Source of the DNA: Gammaproteobacteria bacterium
Lineage (GTDB): Bacteria > Pseudomonadota > Gammaproteobacteria > Pseudomonadales > Azotimanducaceae
Direction: 5' to 3'
NCBI GenBank assembly: GCA_020832055.1
Contig: JAFIFL010000002.1
Coordinates: forward strand, 1 to 55,350
DNA length: 55,350 nucleotides
This document shows positions 9,178-19,433 of the stretch, one piece after another. Under the pieces are notes generated by a model that saw only the letters and a program-made list of their open reading frames with translations, was not told where the DNA came from and did not search any database. Both the position numbers and the translations under genes were made by a program. The stretch's first letter is position 1; each line of letters opens with the position of its first letter.

Positions 9178-10179
9178 TCAGTATCGGCCCCGCAACGCGA
9201 ACTGGAAGCTGACGTCCGGCGCGCTGCCCGGACGCAGATCCTCATAGACCGCAAATTCCAGTGCCAGCCCGGGGCCGACCTGCCAGGCGCCGCCCAGCCC
9301 ACCCTGCAGACTCCAGCCACCGATCTGTTTGAGATCGGAACGCACCAGTTCGGTGTGGCCATCGAGCTGCGCCTTCAGCGTCAGCCGGGCCGTCACCGGC
9401 CAAACCAGGGTCCAGTGGCCGAAACCCGCAAGATCCCGCAGCCGATGCCCGACCAGATCCGTCCCGGCCGGGCGCAGGACACCGAGGGTGACATGGCTGC
9501 CGAGGCCCAGGCCGGAGAAGGCCGCCCGTTCGGTGACGTTCAACCCCAGGGCCACGTCCACCCCGCCGCTGCCGGTGAGACGGCTCGCGCGGCCCGTTGG
9601 CAGTTCCGCATCCAGGCGCAGGGCCACGTCCCTGGCCGCCGAACGATGCAGGCTGCGGGCGACGCCGACGCGAAGGTCACCCGGACCCGCGTGGCTGTCT
9701 TCGAGCAGCAGTCGGCGCTGGCCGTCGGCATCCCACACCATGCGCAGACGGTCCCTCGGCGCTGCATCGCGGCCACCGTCCGGCAGGCCGAACCAGTCGT
9801 GCCACTGGTCGATGAAAGCGTCGAGGAAGCCGCCGCCGTGACGCATGCCCACCAGTTCGAGACTGCCTGCCCAATGCTGGCCGAACCCCCGCTCGAAGCG
9901 CGCCACGACGGTGGTGGTTTCACCGTCGATGAGGACCGATTCCCGCGGCGACTGCGCGGAAGTGAAGTGACTCGCCAGTTCCACCAGCAGGTCCACATAC
10001 AGCTCGCCTGCAGCGGGCAGGTCGGCACTGCGCGCCCGCGGCAGGCCGAACAGGGTCGCCACCGGACCGCTGTTGCGCCAGAGAAAGGGCGCATCACCCG
10101 GCGCTTTAGCAGGTGAATCGGCGCGGGCGCCGGCAAGCAGCAGCACGCCTGCGAGCAGCAGTCCCGCCTGTCGCAGCAT
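9178..10179 (-). CDS. DUF3187-family outer-membrane/periplasmic protein
   Basis: Signal peptide MLRQAGLLLAGVLLLAGARA; 'APFLWRNSGPVATLFGLPRAR' typical DUF3187 start; 'GDLRVGVARSL', C-terminal beta-rich '...VSFQFALRGRY'. Confidence 0.72.
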   Translation of the reverse strand: MLRQAGLLLAGVLLLAGARADSPAKAPGDAPFLWRNSGPVATLFGLPRARSADLPAAGELYVDLLVELASHFTSAQSPRESVLIDGETTTVVARFERGFGQHWAGSLELVGMRHGGGFLDAFIDQWHDWFGLPDGGRDAAPRDRLRMVWDADGQRRLLLEDSHAGPGDLRVGVARSLHRSAARDVALRLDAELPTGRASRLTGSGGVDVALGLNVTERAAFSGLGLGSHVTLGVLRPAGTDLVGHRLRDLAGFGHWTLVWPVTARLTLKAQLDGHTELVRSDLKQIGGWSLQGGLGGAWQVGPGLALEFAVYEDLRPGSAPDVSFQFALRGRY

Positions 10180-10181
10180 GG

Positions 10182-11744
10182 TCAGTTCACGGCCCGCTGA
10201 CGGTCCTGCCAGAACGGCGCCCTGAGATCGGTCTTGAGAATCTTGCCGGCGCCGCTCTTGGGCAGTTCCCCTTCCTTGAAGTGGATGCTGCGGGGGCACT
10301 TGAAGCCGGCGATGCGCGCCTTGCAGTGCGTGATGAGGTCCGCCTCGGTGACGGCCATGCCGGCTTTCAGCACCACCTCCGCGTGCACCGCCTCGCCCCA
10401 CTGCTCGCTGGGGATGCCGATGACGGCGCACTCGGCCACCGCCGGATGGGCGTAGAGGGCATCCTCCACCTCGGCTGAATAGACGTTCTCGCCGCCGGTG
10501 ACGATCATGTCCTTGATGCGGTCGACCACGTAGAGAAAGCCGTGCTCGTCGATGTAGCCGCCGTCGCCGGTATGCATCCAGCCGTCGCGCAGCACTTCGG
10601 ACGTGAGTTGCGGCTGATTCCAGTACCCCTTCATGACCATGGGGCCACGCACACAGACCTCACCGATCTCACCCGGCGGCAGCGTGTTGCCGTCGGGATC
10701 GCGGATGGTCACCTCGGCGTTGTACACCGGCTGACCTGCCGAGGCCGTGAAGCCGGCCTTCTGACCCTCGAAGGTATGAAACTCCGGCAGCAGGACCGTA
10801 GCCACCGGCGACAGCTCGGTCATGCCGTAGCTCTGCAGGAACCGCACGCCGGGCAGGCGCTGCAGCGCCCGCTGCAGCAGCGCGGCGGGCATGGGCGACG
10901 CGCCATAGCTCAGCAGCTTCAGACTCGACAGATCGCGGCGTTCGAGATCCGGATGCTGCATCAGCCGGTTGAGCATGGTGGGGACGATGATGGTGATGTT
11001 GACCCGCTCGCGCTCGATGGTGGCCAGGAAGGGCTCGATGTCGAACTTGGGGATCACCACATGGGTCCCGCCGGCCAGCGTCACGGAAAACAGCCGCGCG
11101 CCGCCGGCCACGTGAAACATGGGCGAGACGTGCAGGTGCACCGTCCCGGCGCGGATGTCCATGTTGAGCATGGCGGTGAGCGAGTTGGTCACCAGATTGG
11201 CGTGGCTGAGCATCACGCCCTTGGAGCGGCCCGTGGTGCCCCCGGTGTAGAACAAACAGGCGATATCCTCGAAGCCGCGACCGGCATCCGCCGCCGCCGG
11301 CGACAGCGCCAGATCCTCCCAGTGCACCCAGGGCGCCGGAGCGGGCACTGCGCGATCCGCAGCCAGCACCAGTTGCGCGACCTCAGCCCCATCCGCCCGC
11401 TGGGCCTCCGCGGCGGGGGCATGGGCCGGATCGGCTATGAGGATGCGTGCGCCGCAGTCGTCCAGGGCGAAGCGCACTTCCGGCGCCGCCCAGCGGGTAT
11501 TGATGGGCACGGCGATGCCGCCGGCCCAGAACGTGGCAAAGAAGAACTCGACGTAACGATGGGAATTGTCCGCCAGCATGGCAACGCGATCACCGGGCTC
11601 GAGCCCGAGTTCGACGAGCCCGCCGGCGAGGCGCGCCACGCGCTCGGCAAACTGCCGCCAGGAATAGCGCACGTCACCTTCGATCAGCGCGGGCTGATCC
11701 GGATACAACAGCGCCGAACGGCGCACAGTCTGGGCGAGCTGCAT
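10182..11744 (-). CDS. long-chain fatty acid--CoA ligase / AMP-dependent acyl-CoA synthetase
   Basis: 'LFYTGGTTGRSKGVMLSHANLV', 'GWMHTGDGGYIDEHGFLYVVDRIKDMIVTGGENVYSAEVEDALYAHPAV'. Confidence 0.92.
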   Translation of the reverse strand: MQLAQTVRRSALLYPDQPALIEGDVRYSWRQFAERVARLAGGLVELGLEPGDRVAMLADNSHRYVEFFFATFWAGGIAVPINTRWAAPEVRFALDDCGARILIADPAHAPAAEAQRADGAEVAQLVLAADRAVPAPAPWVHWEDLALSPAAADAGRGFEDIACLFYTGGTTGRSKGVMLSHANLVTNSLTAMLNMDIRAGTVHLHVSPMFHVAGGARLFSVTLAGGTHVVIPKFDIEPFLATIERERVNITIIVPTMLNRLMQHPDLERRDLSSLKLLSYGASPMPAALLQRALQRLPGVRFLQSYGMTELSPVATVLLPEFHTFEGQKAGFTASAGQPVYNAEVTIRDPDGNTLPPGEIGEVCVRGPMVMKGYWNQPQLTSEVLRDGWMHTGDGGYIDEHGFLYVVDRIKDMIVTGGENVYSAEVEDALYAHPAVAECAVIGIPSEQWGEAVHAEVVLKAGMAVTEADLITHCKARIAGFKCPRSIHFKEGELPKSGAGKILKTDLRAPFWQDRQRAVN

Positions 11745-11771
11745 GATGGATCTACCTTCGAGGGGAACGAT

Positions 11772-12107
11772 TCAGTGGCCGAACAGGCGCAGGTCCGGAG
11801 GCGGCGGCGTGACTTCGTCGAGGCGGATGATGTCCACGTTGGCAGCATAGCGATCCTGCCATTCCCGCAGCGGCAGCCAGCAGGGTTCGCCCTGGGCGTC
11901 GCGGGTGATCCAGCCGTCGCTGGCATCACTGAGATCCCGCAGATCGTCGAGATGCTCCCGGGTGATTTCGAGCCTGCCGTAGCGCATGGGGCCCTGGATG
12001 CAGGCATGCCAGAGCACGTACTCGAGATGATCCGTCCACGGAAGCCCGTAGGCCAGACGGCAGAGCATCTTCATGTAGCGCTCGAGTTCCCGATGCTCGG
12101 GTTCCAT
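11772..12107 (-). CDS. hypothetical protein (111 aa)
   Basis: Tight downstream of an SDR gene and upstream of the acyl-CoA ligase, same strand; start MEPEHRELERYMKML chosen over the upstream 12233 ATG, which overlaps the SDR gene. Confidence 0.6.
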   Translation of the reverse strand: MEPEHRELERYMKMLCRLAYGLPWTDHLEYVLWHACIQGPMRYGRLEITREHLDDLRDLSDASDGWITRDAQGEPCWLPLREWQDRYAANVDIIRLDEVTPPPPDLRLFGH

Positions 12108-12207
12108 GCCTGCCACCTCACTGCAGCTGTTCGCTTCACCGGTTCGCTTCACCGGTGTTCTAAACCTGTCCCGCCGCACCCGGTCGCCGGGACCGTGCGC
12201 TGGAAAG

Positions 12208-12981
12208 TCATCGCGTGACCGAGTGACCGCCATCCACGGTCACGATGGTGCCGCTGACGTAGCTGGCCCTCGGCGAGGCCAGAAACACCACGACGTCGGC
12301 CACTTCCACCGGCTCCGCCGGACGATCGAAGGGCAGCCGGCCGAGCATGCGCGGCCACTGCTCCGGATCCCGGCCCGCCATGCGGGCGCGGGTGCGGGCC
12401 TGGTTTTCCATGCGATCGGTGCGGGTCAGTCCCGGATTCACGCCGACGACCCGAATGCCGTGCCGGGGACCTGCAGCCCCCACCGCCCGGGTGAAGGCCA
12501 TGAGCCCGGCATTGGCGGTGACGCCGGCAATGTAGCCCGGATCGTGGCGCTCGCCACCGGTGCCGATCACATTGACGATGACCCCGCCGCCGGCATCGCG
12601 CATGCGGGAGTACATGGCACGACAGAGATTGATGTAGGAGAACATCTTCAGATCCCAGCTCGCCCGCCAGGATTCCTCGTCGATGGCATTCAGCGGGCCG
12701 GCGGGTATGGCGCCGGCATTGTTCACCAGCAGGTCCATCGCTCCCACACGGCTGGCCAGGGCTTCGGCCCGTCCACGCTGGGAAAGGTCCATGGCATGCA
12801 CCTGAACCTGCACATCGTGCCGGTCCATCAGCTCCGATCGCGCCCGCTCCAGGTCCATGCGCGAACGCGCCACCAGATGCAGGTGCACCCCCTCCTCCGC
12901 CAGCCCCTCAGCCACGGCGCGGCCAATACCCCGGCTCGCACCGGTGATGAGTGCCTGCTTGCCGCGAAGATTCAATTCCAT
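12208..12981 (-). CDS. SDR family oxidoreductase
   Basis: 'LRGKQALITGASRGIGRAVAEGLAEEG', 'LLVNNAGAIPAG', 'YVSGTIVTVDGG'. Confidence 0.92.
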   Translation of the reverse strand: MELNLRGKQALITGASRGIGRAVAEGLAEEGVHLHLVARSRMDLERARSELMDRHDVQVQVHAMDLSQRGRAEALASRVGAMDLLVNNAGAIPAGPLNAIDEESWRASWDLKMFSYINLCRAMYSRMRDAGGGVIVNVIGTGGERHDPGYIAGVTANAGLMAFTRAVGAAGPRHGIRVVGVNPGLTRTDRMENQARTRARMAGRDPEQWPRMLGRLPFDRPAEPVEVADVVVFLASPRASYVSGTIVTVDGGHSVTR

Positions 12982-12994
12982 TGCACGTGTCCCA

Positions 12995-14194
12995 TCAGGC
13001 CTGTCGGCCGCCCATGAGTGACTCGACCTCCTGCCCGTCGAACCCGAGTTCGCCGAGCAGCGTTGCCGTATCGGCACCGAGTGCCGGTGCCGGTCCGCGA
13101 ATGTCCGCCGGCGTGGCCCCAAACCGGGCTGCCGGTCGCGGCTGGCGAATCAGGCCAGCCTGCGGGTGGGCATATTCTGCCAGCAGATCGTTCGCAAGGA
13201 TCTGTTCGTGGGTGAGAACTTCCGCACGGGACAGCACCGGCGCACAGGGCACGCCTGCCGCGTCGAGCTGCTCGAGCCACTGCGAGCTCGAACGGGTGGC
13301 CAGCACTTCGGCGGTCAGCGCCAGCCGTTCCGCCACGTTCGCCACCCTGTCCTGGGCCGTCCGGAAGCGCGGATCCTGCTGCCATTCCGGGTGTTCGAAG
13401 ACGCGACAGAGGCCGGCCCACTCCGCATCCGACACGGCCCCGACCGTGATCCATCCGTCCGTCGTCGCGAAGATCAGATCCTGGGCCAATTGCGAGCGGG
13501 CGGCTTGCACCTCATCGCCGACGAAGGTGTGGCCGGTCATGCCTTCCGGCCACAGGAACGCCACGACGGCATCGAGCATGGCGAGCTTCAGGTGCTGGCC
13601 CTGCCCGCTCCGCTCCCGGGCAAACAGCGCGGCCGTGATGGCCTGAGCTGCTGCCAGCGCCGTCACCTTGTCCGGCACGATGGTCCGCACCATCCGCGGC
13701 CTGCCGCTGTCGCGATCCGCCTGGATCGCGGCCAGCCCGGAGAGAGCCTGGATGACCGGATCGTAGACCCGCTTGTGGGCATAAGGACCGGTTTCGCCGA
13801 AGCCCGAGATCGATACGTAGATGAGGTCTTCCCGCTGCTCTCGCATGGCGGGCTCGCCGATGCCCATGCGCTCGGCGACCCCCGGCCTGAAGTTCTGGAC
13901 AAACACGTCGGCGCTTCGGACCAGCCGCTTGAGCGCCTCCATGCCCAGGTCGGTCTTCAAGTCGAGCACCAAGGAGCGCTTGGAGCGGTTCGACGACAGG
14001 AAGGTGGCCGACATGCCGCCGCGGGAGCTGCCCATCTGTCGCACCAGATCGCCGGCCGGGGGCTCCACCTTGATCACGTCGGCACCCTGGTCGGCCAGCA
14101 TCATGGTCGCCACCGGCCCGGATATCATGGCGGTGAGATCCACCACCCGGATGCCTGCGAGTGGACCCTCGGCTGGTGAGCCGGGAGTGTTCAT
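12995..14194 (-). CDS. CaiB/BaiF family (class III) CoA-transferase
   Basis: 'LAGIRVVDLTAMISGPVATMMLADQGADVIKVEPPAGD', 'SNRSKRSLVLDLKTDLG', 'FVQNFRPGVAERMGIG'. Confidence 0.93.
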   Translation of the reverse strand: MNTPGSPAEGPLAGIRVVDLTAMISGPVATMMLADQGADVIKVEPPAGDLVRQMGSSRGGMSATFLSSNRSKRSLVLDLKTDLGMEALKRLVRSADVFVQNFRPGVAERMGIGEPAMREQREDLIYVSISGFGETGPYAHKRVYDPVIQALSGLAAIQADRDSGRPRMVRTIVPDKVTALAAAQAITAALFARERSGQGQHLKLAMLDAVVAFLWPEGMTGHTFVGDEVQAARSQLAQDLIFATTDGWITVGAVSDAEWAGLCRVFEHPEWQQDPRFRTAQDRVANVAERLALTAEVLATRSSSQWLEQLDAAGVPCAPVLSRAEVLTHEQILANDLLAEYAHPQAGLIRQPRPAARFGATPADIRGPAPALGADTATLLGELGFDGQEVESLMGGRQA

Positions 14195-14964
14195 CCGAAG
14201 GATCTCACCTGACCCCCGTCCACCACCCAGGTCGCCCCGGTCACGAAGGACGCCCGCGGCGAGGTCAGAAAGGCCACCACATCGGCGATCTCACGCACCT
14301 CGCCGAAGCGTTTGAGCGCCACTTCCCGGTCGATCCAGCGCATCCAGGATTCCGGCCGGGCCTTGACGTTGCGATCCCAGGAGCCGCCCTCGAAGAGAAT
14401 GTTGCCTGGGGCCACGGCATTGATGCGAACGGCCGGGCCCACCAGTTTCGCCATGGCCGTGACGAAGTGATTGAGGGCGGCCTTGGCCATGCCGTAGGAC
14501 AGCGGCGTGCCCATGGCATCGACGCCGGCAATGGAGGAAATGACCGTGATGCTCGCGCCGCTGCGGCCTTCCAGGCGCCGCTGGGCCTCCCGGACGAGGC
14601 GCACGCTACCGGTCAGGTTGTGCTCCATGGCCACATCGAAATCCGCATCGGAGACGTCCCAGCCGGGCTTCAGGCCACCGCCGCCGACGTTGGCGATCAC
14701 CGCATCGAGCGCACCGAACTCGGCCACGGTGGCGTCGAGAGCACGCTCGATGTCCGCCGTGCAGGTCATGTCGCCGCAGACGCTGGCGGCTCGCCCGGCC
14801 ACATCGGGCGCCAGCGCATCGATCGTCGTCTGCAGGACATCCTCGCGACGACCGCTGAACATGACGTGGGCGCCCTCGGCCAGCAAGACTTCGGCAATGC
14901 CCCGGCCGATGCCGGCGCTGGCCCCCGCCACGAATACCGATTTGCCCGCCAGTTCCAGATCCAT
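14191..14964 (-). CDS. SDR family oxidoreductase
   Basis: 'LAGKSVFVAGASAGIGRGIAEVLLAEGA', 'VIANVGGGGLKPG', 'SYGMAKAALNHFV', 'FVTGATWVVDGGQ'. Confidence 0.92.
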   Translation of the reverse strand: MDLELAGKSVFVAGASAGIGRGIAEVLLAEGAHVMFSGRREDVLQTTIDALAPDVAGRAASVCGDMTCTADIERALDATVAEFGALDAVIANVGGGGLKPGWDVSDADFDVAMEHNLTGSVRLVREAQRRLEGRSGASITVISSIAGVDAMGTPLSYGMAKAALNHFVTAMAKLVGPAVRINAVAPGNILFEGGSWDRNVKARPESWMRWIDREVALKRFGEVREIADVVAFLTSPRASFVTGATWVVDGGQVRSFG

Positions 14965-15109
14965 CCTGCCCCCTGTCCAGCCATGCCCACGACCGCTGTT
15001 GCGCTGCCACCGGTTCACCGCCTATGGTCGCAGACTGCCCGCCGCGAAGCATCAAGCAGCGGCACTGACGCCCGCACTGACACCGTCACTGGCACCAGGA
15101 CCGACACGC

Positions 15110-15472
15110 ATGACCTCACCCCTGACGGATACGGAACTGCTGACGACCCTGCTGGGACGCAGAGTACTCTCGGTGGAGGAAGAATCGGCCATGGGGATGC
15201 GGCGCGTGGTGGCTCTGGGCTTCGAGAACGGCGTGCATTTCCCGCTGCCCGCCGGCAACGCCCTGCGATCGGCAGGTGAAGTGGCAGAGATCCGCGCGCT
15301 GATCGAAGGGCTCTCGCGTCAGCTGGCTGCTGTGATCCGCCGCCAGGTGGGGCCGGGAGACCCGGTCCTCGCGGCAGACGTCATCGATGCGCAGATCATG
15401 GCGGCCCTGGCGGACCCTGACGCGCTCAGCGACGGGCAGCATCCGGCCAGCTTTCCGCTGGCCGGACCTTGA
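15110..15472 (+). CDS. hypothetical protein (~120 aa)
   Basis: MTSPLTDTELLTTLLGRRVLSVEEESAMGMRRVVALGFENGVHFPLPAGNALRSAGEVAEIRALIEGLSRQLAAVI...; plausible globular composition, convergent with next gene. Confidence 0.5.
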   Translation: MTSPLTDTELLTTLLGRRVLSVEEESAMGMRRVVALGFENGVHFPLPAGNALRSAGEVAEIRALIEGLSRQLAAVIRRQVGPGDPVLAADVIDAQIMAALADPDALSDGQHPASFPLAGP

Positions 15473-15499
15473 CCCGCAAGTCTCACCGATGCGGGCTCA

Positions 15500-15991
15500 T
15501 CACCAGTCCGGCTGACCCTGGCCCGGCTGCGGTCCCTGCTGCTGCTGGTACTGCTGCCGCATCATCTCTTCCTGCATCTGGCGCTGACGCTGCGCCTGCA
15601 TTTCGAGTTCCGCCCGCTGCTCCGAGGTGAACACCGCCTGCACCTTGCTCTGCAGCAACAGCGACAGCGCCGTCATCTCGCCGGTGATTTCGCCGAGTCG
15701 GGCTGCGCCGGACCGGATGGCCGATTCGTCGTACTCGTGTCCAACCTTGTCGGCCAATTCCATCTGCACGCGCTGGGCCTGCTCCTGCAGCGCCTCGATC
15801 TGGGGCCCGAGGTCATCGATGACCGCGCGGACCTCGTTCTGCTGCTCCGCAGAGAGGCCGAGGGCCTCTGCAAGCTGTTCCACCTGATCGCCACCGGCAG
15901 GCTGCTGGGCCGTGGCCCCAAGCGCAAAGCTCAGGCCCGTGACGAGGGCCAGCAACATCAGGATTCGATTGGGTACGCTCAATGCATTCAC
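15500..15991 (-). CDS. periplasmic Spy/CpxP-like (LTxxQ-type) hypothetical protein
   Basis: Signal peptide (MNALSVPNRILMLLALVTGLSFALGATAQ), helical 'LGLSAEQQNEVRAVIDDLGPQIEAL...FTSEQRAELEMQ', Gln-rich tail. Confidence 0.6.
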   Translation of the reverse strand: MNALSVPNRILMLLALVTGLSFALGATAQQPAGGDQVEQLAEALGLSAEQQNEVRAVIDDLGPQIEALQEQAQRVQMELADKVGHEYDESAIRSGAARLGEITGEMTALSLLLQSKVQAVFTSEQRAELEMQAQRQRQMQEEMMRQQYQQQQGPQPGQGQPDW

Positions 15992-16112
15992 CTCTGAAAG
16001 TAGTCGTGGGTAGGTCGTGGGAAAGTCATCGTGGAGAAAAAACGATGCTGCAAAGCCGGCACCTTAACGCGATGACGGCAGCGTTGCATCCCGGCCCTCG
16101 CCACCCGGGCCC

Positions 16113-17747
16113 CTATGCCACGACGCGAGTCAGGTTGGCCTCTGCGGTCGCCCTGGCCCATTTGTAGTCGGCCTTGCCGTTGGCTGCACGCAGCACCTGC
16201 GGGACCCGCACGATGTCCCGGGGCAGCTTGTAACCGGCGATGTAGCCGCGCATGAACGTTCTGAGCGCCTCGTCGCCGGGATCGGCGTCGGTTTCGAGCG
16301 CCAGCACAGCCACCACCCGCTCACCGAAGCGGTCGTCAGGCATACCCACCACGAGACAGTCCGCCACGTCCGGATGGCGTTTGGCGGCTTCCTCCACTTC
16401 CTCCGGAAACACCTTCTCACCGCCGGTATTGATGCACTGCGAACCCCGCCCGAGGAGGGTGATGGTGCCGTCGGACTCGACCTTGGCGAAGTCGCCCGGG
16501 AACGAGTAGCGCACGCCACCCACTTCCCGGAACGTGCGCGCGGACTTCTCCGGATCCTTGTAGTAGCCGATGGGCACGTTGCCGGCGGTGGCGACCAGAC
16601 CGATCTCCTCGGACCCGGGGGCCACTTCGCGGCCATCTTCCGTGAAGACCTTGACCCCGGGACTGAGGGCGAAGCGGGCCGTCTGCGGCGGCGTGGTCCG
16701 GTTGCTCATGGCCATGCCCATGCTGCCCTCACTGGAACCCATGGCATCGAGCAGCATCATGTCGTGGTGTTCGAGCAGCCGCTGCTTGGTCTCGGCAGAC
16801 CACATCACGCCGGAAGACACGATCTGCTGCAGGCTGGTCAGATCAAAGGGTCGGCCCTGCTCCCGGGCGCCGTCGAGGGACTGAAGCAGGGGCTTGGCGA
16901 AGGCATCGCCGATGATGGTCATGTCCGTCACCCGATGTTCGGCCACCGCCTGCCAGATGGCGTCAGGGTCGAGACTGCTCTGCCGGACCGTAACCACGGT
17001 GCCGCCCATGAGATGGGGCACCATGGTGCCGATCCACATGCCGACCCCGTGCATCTGCGGCGATGCTGCCAGCGTCGTCGGCGCCAGTCCGGCGGCGTGG
17101 ACCTGCTTCACCAGCTCCGGGATGTCCTCGACCTTGGCCGGTGGTTCGAGACCGCGCATGGCGAAGCCGGCACACATGCCCACACAGAACTGGCCGGCGT
17201 GATACATCACCCCCTTGGGCATGCCTGTCGTGCCGCCGGTGTAGAGCATGTAGATGTCATCGAAGGGGCGCTCGATGCGCGGCATGGGCACAGCCGCTGC
17301 GATGGCCGCCTCGTAGTCCAGCGCCCCATCGAGCAGGGCCTCGCCGCTGTCGTCGGCCACCTGAATCAGGCAGCTAAGCTTCGGCAGACGCCTGCGGGCC
17401 GCCTCCATCAACGGCGCGTAGCGGGCCTCGAACACCACCGCTTCGGCATCGGCGTTGTCGAACAGGTAGACGAGTTCCTCGACGCCATAACGGTAGTTCA
17501 CGTTGATCGGTACGCCGCGCATCTTGAAGCTGCCGAAATGCGCCTCCGCATACTCGTTGCAGTTGCGCAGGTACAGGCCGATCTTCGAGTCCGGCTTCAG
17601 CCCGTGTTCGCCGAGCACGGCAGCGATCCGTGCCGCACGATCCTCGTATTCCCGCCAGGTCCGCTGCTGCTCACCGCAGATCAGCGCCAGGCGGTCAGGC
17701 ACGACATCCGCAATGAGCTCCCAGGCATTGGCAAAGTGGAAATCCAA
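16113..17747 (-). CDS. acyl-CoA synthetase (AMP-forming)
   Basis: 'DIYMLYTGGTTGMPKGVMYHAGQF', 'GRGSQCINTGGEKVFPEEVEEAAKRHPDVADCLVVGMPDDRFGERVVAVL'. Confidence 0.92.
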   Translation of the reverse strand: MDFHFANAWELIADVVPDRLALICGEQQRTWREYEDRAARIAAVLGEHGLKPDSKIGLYLRNCNEYAEAHFGSFKMRGVPINVNYRYGVEELVYLFDNADAEAVVFEARYAPLMEAARRRLPKLSCLIQVADDSGEALLDGALDYEAAIAAAVPMPRIERPFDDIYMLYTGGTTGMPKGVMYHAGQFCVGMCAGFAMRGLEPPAKVEDIPELVKQVHAAGLAPTTLAASPQMHGVGMWIGTMVPHLMGGTVVTVRQSSLDPDAIWQAVAEHRVTDMTIIGDAFAKPLLQSLDGAREQGRPFDLTSLQQIVSSGVMWSAETKQRLLEHHDMMLLDAMGSSEGSMGMAMSNRTTPPQTARFALSPGVKVFTEDGREVAPGSEEIGLVATAGNVPIGYYKDPEKSARTFREVGGVRYSFPGDFAKVESDGTITLLGRGSQCINTGGEKVFPEEVEEAAKRHPDVADCLVVGMPDDRFGERVVAVLALETDADPGDEALRTFMRGYIAGYKLPRDIVRVPQVLRAANGKADYKWARATAEANLTRVVA

Positions 17748-17939
17748 GGGTCATCCTCCATTACCTTCATCAGTGAACGCTGGACGATACCCATGGGTAC
17801 TCACCAGCTCAAGTGCGACTGCCAGCGTGCGTGCATGCAGCAAGAATCCACCGAGCGTGGCTGAGTACAGCGGATTCCTGATGCCCCCTGCTGCACAAAG
17901 CCCTACCATGAAAAGGTGACCGTCAGCGGAGACACAGGC

Positions 17940-19427
17940 ATGTTCGAAACGGCGGAACTCGGCCGCAGCATCAGTCGCAAGGCATTCGCCGCAGAGGAGC
18001 CTGCCCTGCACAAGGCGCTGCTCAAGGCCCAGTTCGCCCTGAGAGATGCCGGAGTGCCCGTCATCGTAATCGTTTCCGGGGTGGAGGGCGCCGGCAAGGG
18101 CATGGTCGTCAATCGCCTCAACAAGTGGCTCGACACCCGGGGCGTCGAAACCCACGCCCTCTGGGACGAGACCCAGGACGAGCGGGAACGCCCATTCTTC
18201 TGGCGCTTCTGGCGGCTCATGCCGCCACGGGGCACCATCGCCGTGCTGTTCGGGTCCTGGTACACCAAGCCCATCGTGGATCACGCCCTCGAACTCACCG
18301 ATGTCGACGCCTACGAGCGTGCCCTGCACAGAAACCTGCAACTCGAGCAGCTGCTGGTGGATGACGGCGCCCTGATCGTCAAATTCTGGTTCCACCTCTC
18401 CCGCAAGCAGCAGCAGACACGCCTGGACGCGGACCTCGAGGCGAAAACCGCCTCACCCCAGCTCGAAACCTACGCGCGCCAGTACAAGCACTTCTCCAGC
18501 GTCTCGGAGCGGGCCATCCGCGTGACGGACCGCAGTCATGCACCCTGGCACATCCTCGAAGCGGCAGACGAGTATTACCGGGACCTCACCACCGGGCGCC
18601 TGCTGCTTGCGGCCATGCAGGATCATCTGGCCTCGATTCCGGATTGCGCCGGAAGCGGCAATGCCGACGCGTCCCTCACGCCGCGGGAAAGCCCGAGCGT
18701 TGGCCCCGCAGAGCCGACTGTTCTCGAGCAGGTGGACCTGAGCGCCAGGTATTCAGGCAAGGACTACGATAAGCGCCTCGAGCAGCGCCAATCCGAGCTG
18801 CGCCAGCTCTCCTGGAAGGCCAAGCACAAGGGCCGCAACACGGTCATGGTCTTCGAAGGCTGGGATGCGGCCGGCAAAGGCGGTGCCATACGCAGGGTCA
18901 CCGCCGGCATGGACCCGCGCCTGTATCGCGTGATCTCAGTGGGCGCGCCCACCGACGAGGAACGCGCCCATCACTATCTGTGGCGTTTCTGGCGCCACAT
19001 TCCCCGGGCCGGGCATATGACGATCTACGACCGGTCCTGGTACGGCCGGGTCCTGGTGGAGCGGGTGGAAGGTTTCGCCAGGCATGACGAATGGGACCGG
19101 GCCTATCAGGAGATCAACGACTTCGAAGAACAACTGATCGATCACGGCGTGATTCTGCTCAAGTTCTGGCTTCACATCAGCCAGGAGGAGCAGCTCGCGC
19201 GCTTCGAGGCGAGGCAACAGGACGAGCGCAAGCAGTACAAGATCACCGACGAAGACTGGCGCAACCGCAAGCGCTGGGACGACTATCGCGCCGCGGTGCA
19301 TGACATGGTCGGCCACTGCAGCACCGGCTACGCCCCCTGGACGCTGATCGGCGCCAACGACAAGAAGACGGCACGCATCGAGGTGCTCGACACCCTCTGC
19401 GAGCGACTCGCCAAAGCGCTGGACTGA
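17940..19427 (+). CDS. pap: polyphosphate:AMP phosphotransferase (tandem PPK2 domains)
   Basis: MFETAELGRSISRKAF...; two PPK2 modules: 'VIVIVSGVEGAGKGMVVNRLNKWLDTRG' and 'TVMVFEGWDAAGKGGAIRRVTAGMDPRLYRVI...WRFWRHIPRAGHMTIYDRSWYGRVLVERV'. Confidence 0.9.
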   Translation: MFETAELGRSISRKAFAAEEPALHKALLKAQFALRDAGVPVIVIVSGVEGAGKGMVVNRLNKWLDTRGVETHALWDETQDERERPFFWRFWRLMPPRGTIAVLFGSWYTKPIVDHALELTDVDAYERALHRNLQLEQLLVDDGALIVKFWFHLSRKQQQTRLDADLEAKTASPQLETYARQYKHFSSVSERAIRVTDRSHAPWHILEAADEYYRDLTTGRLLLAAMQDHLASIPDCAGSGNADASLTPRESPSVGPAEPTVLEQVDLSARYSGKDYDKRLEQRQSELRQLSWKAKHKGRNTVMVFEGWDAAGKGGAIRRVTAGMDPRLYRVISVGAPTDEERAHHYLWRFWRHIPRAGHMTIYDRSWYGRVLVERVEGFARHDEWDRAYQEINDFEEQLIDHGVILLKFWLHISQEEQLARFEARQQDERKQYKITDEDWRNRKRWDDYRAAVHDMVGHCSTGYAPWTLIGANDKKTARIEVLDTLCERLAKALD

Positions 19428-19433
19428 CCGCCC

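Noticed and set aside
12129-12157. Short tandem duplication GGTTCGCTTCACC x2
   Set aside because: Only two 13-bp copies in a short intergenic stretch; no clear regulatory meaning.
10542-12218. 558-aa plus-strand ORF
   Set aside because: Antisense to acyl-CoA ligase.
16374-17864. 496-aa plus-strand ORF
   Set aside because: Antisense to acyl-CoA synthetase; no domain.
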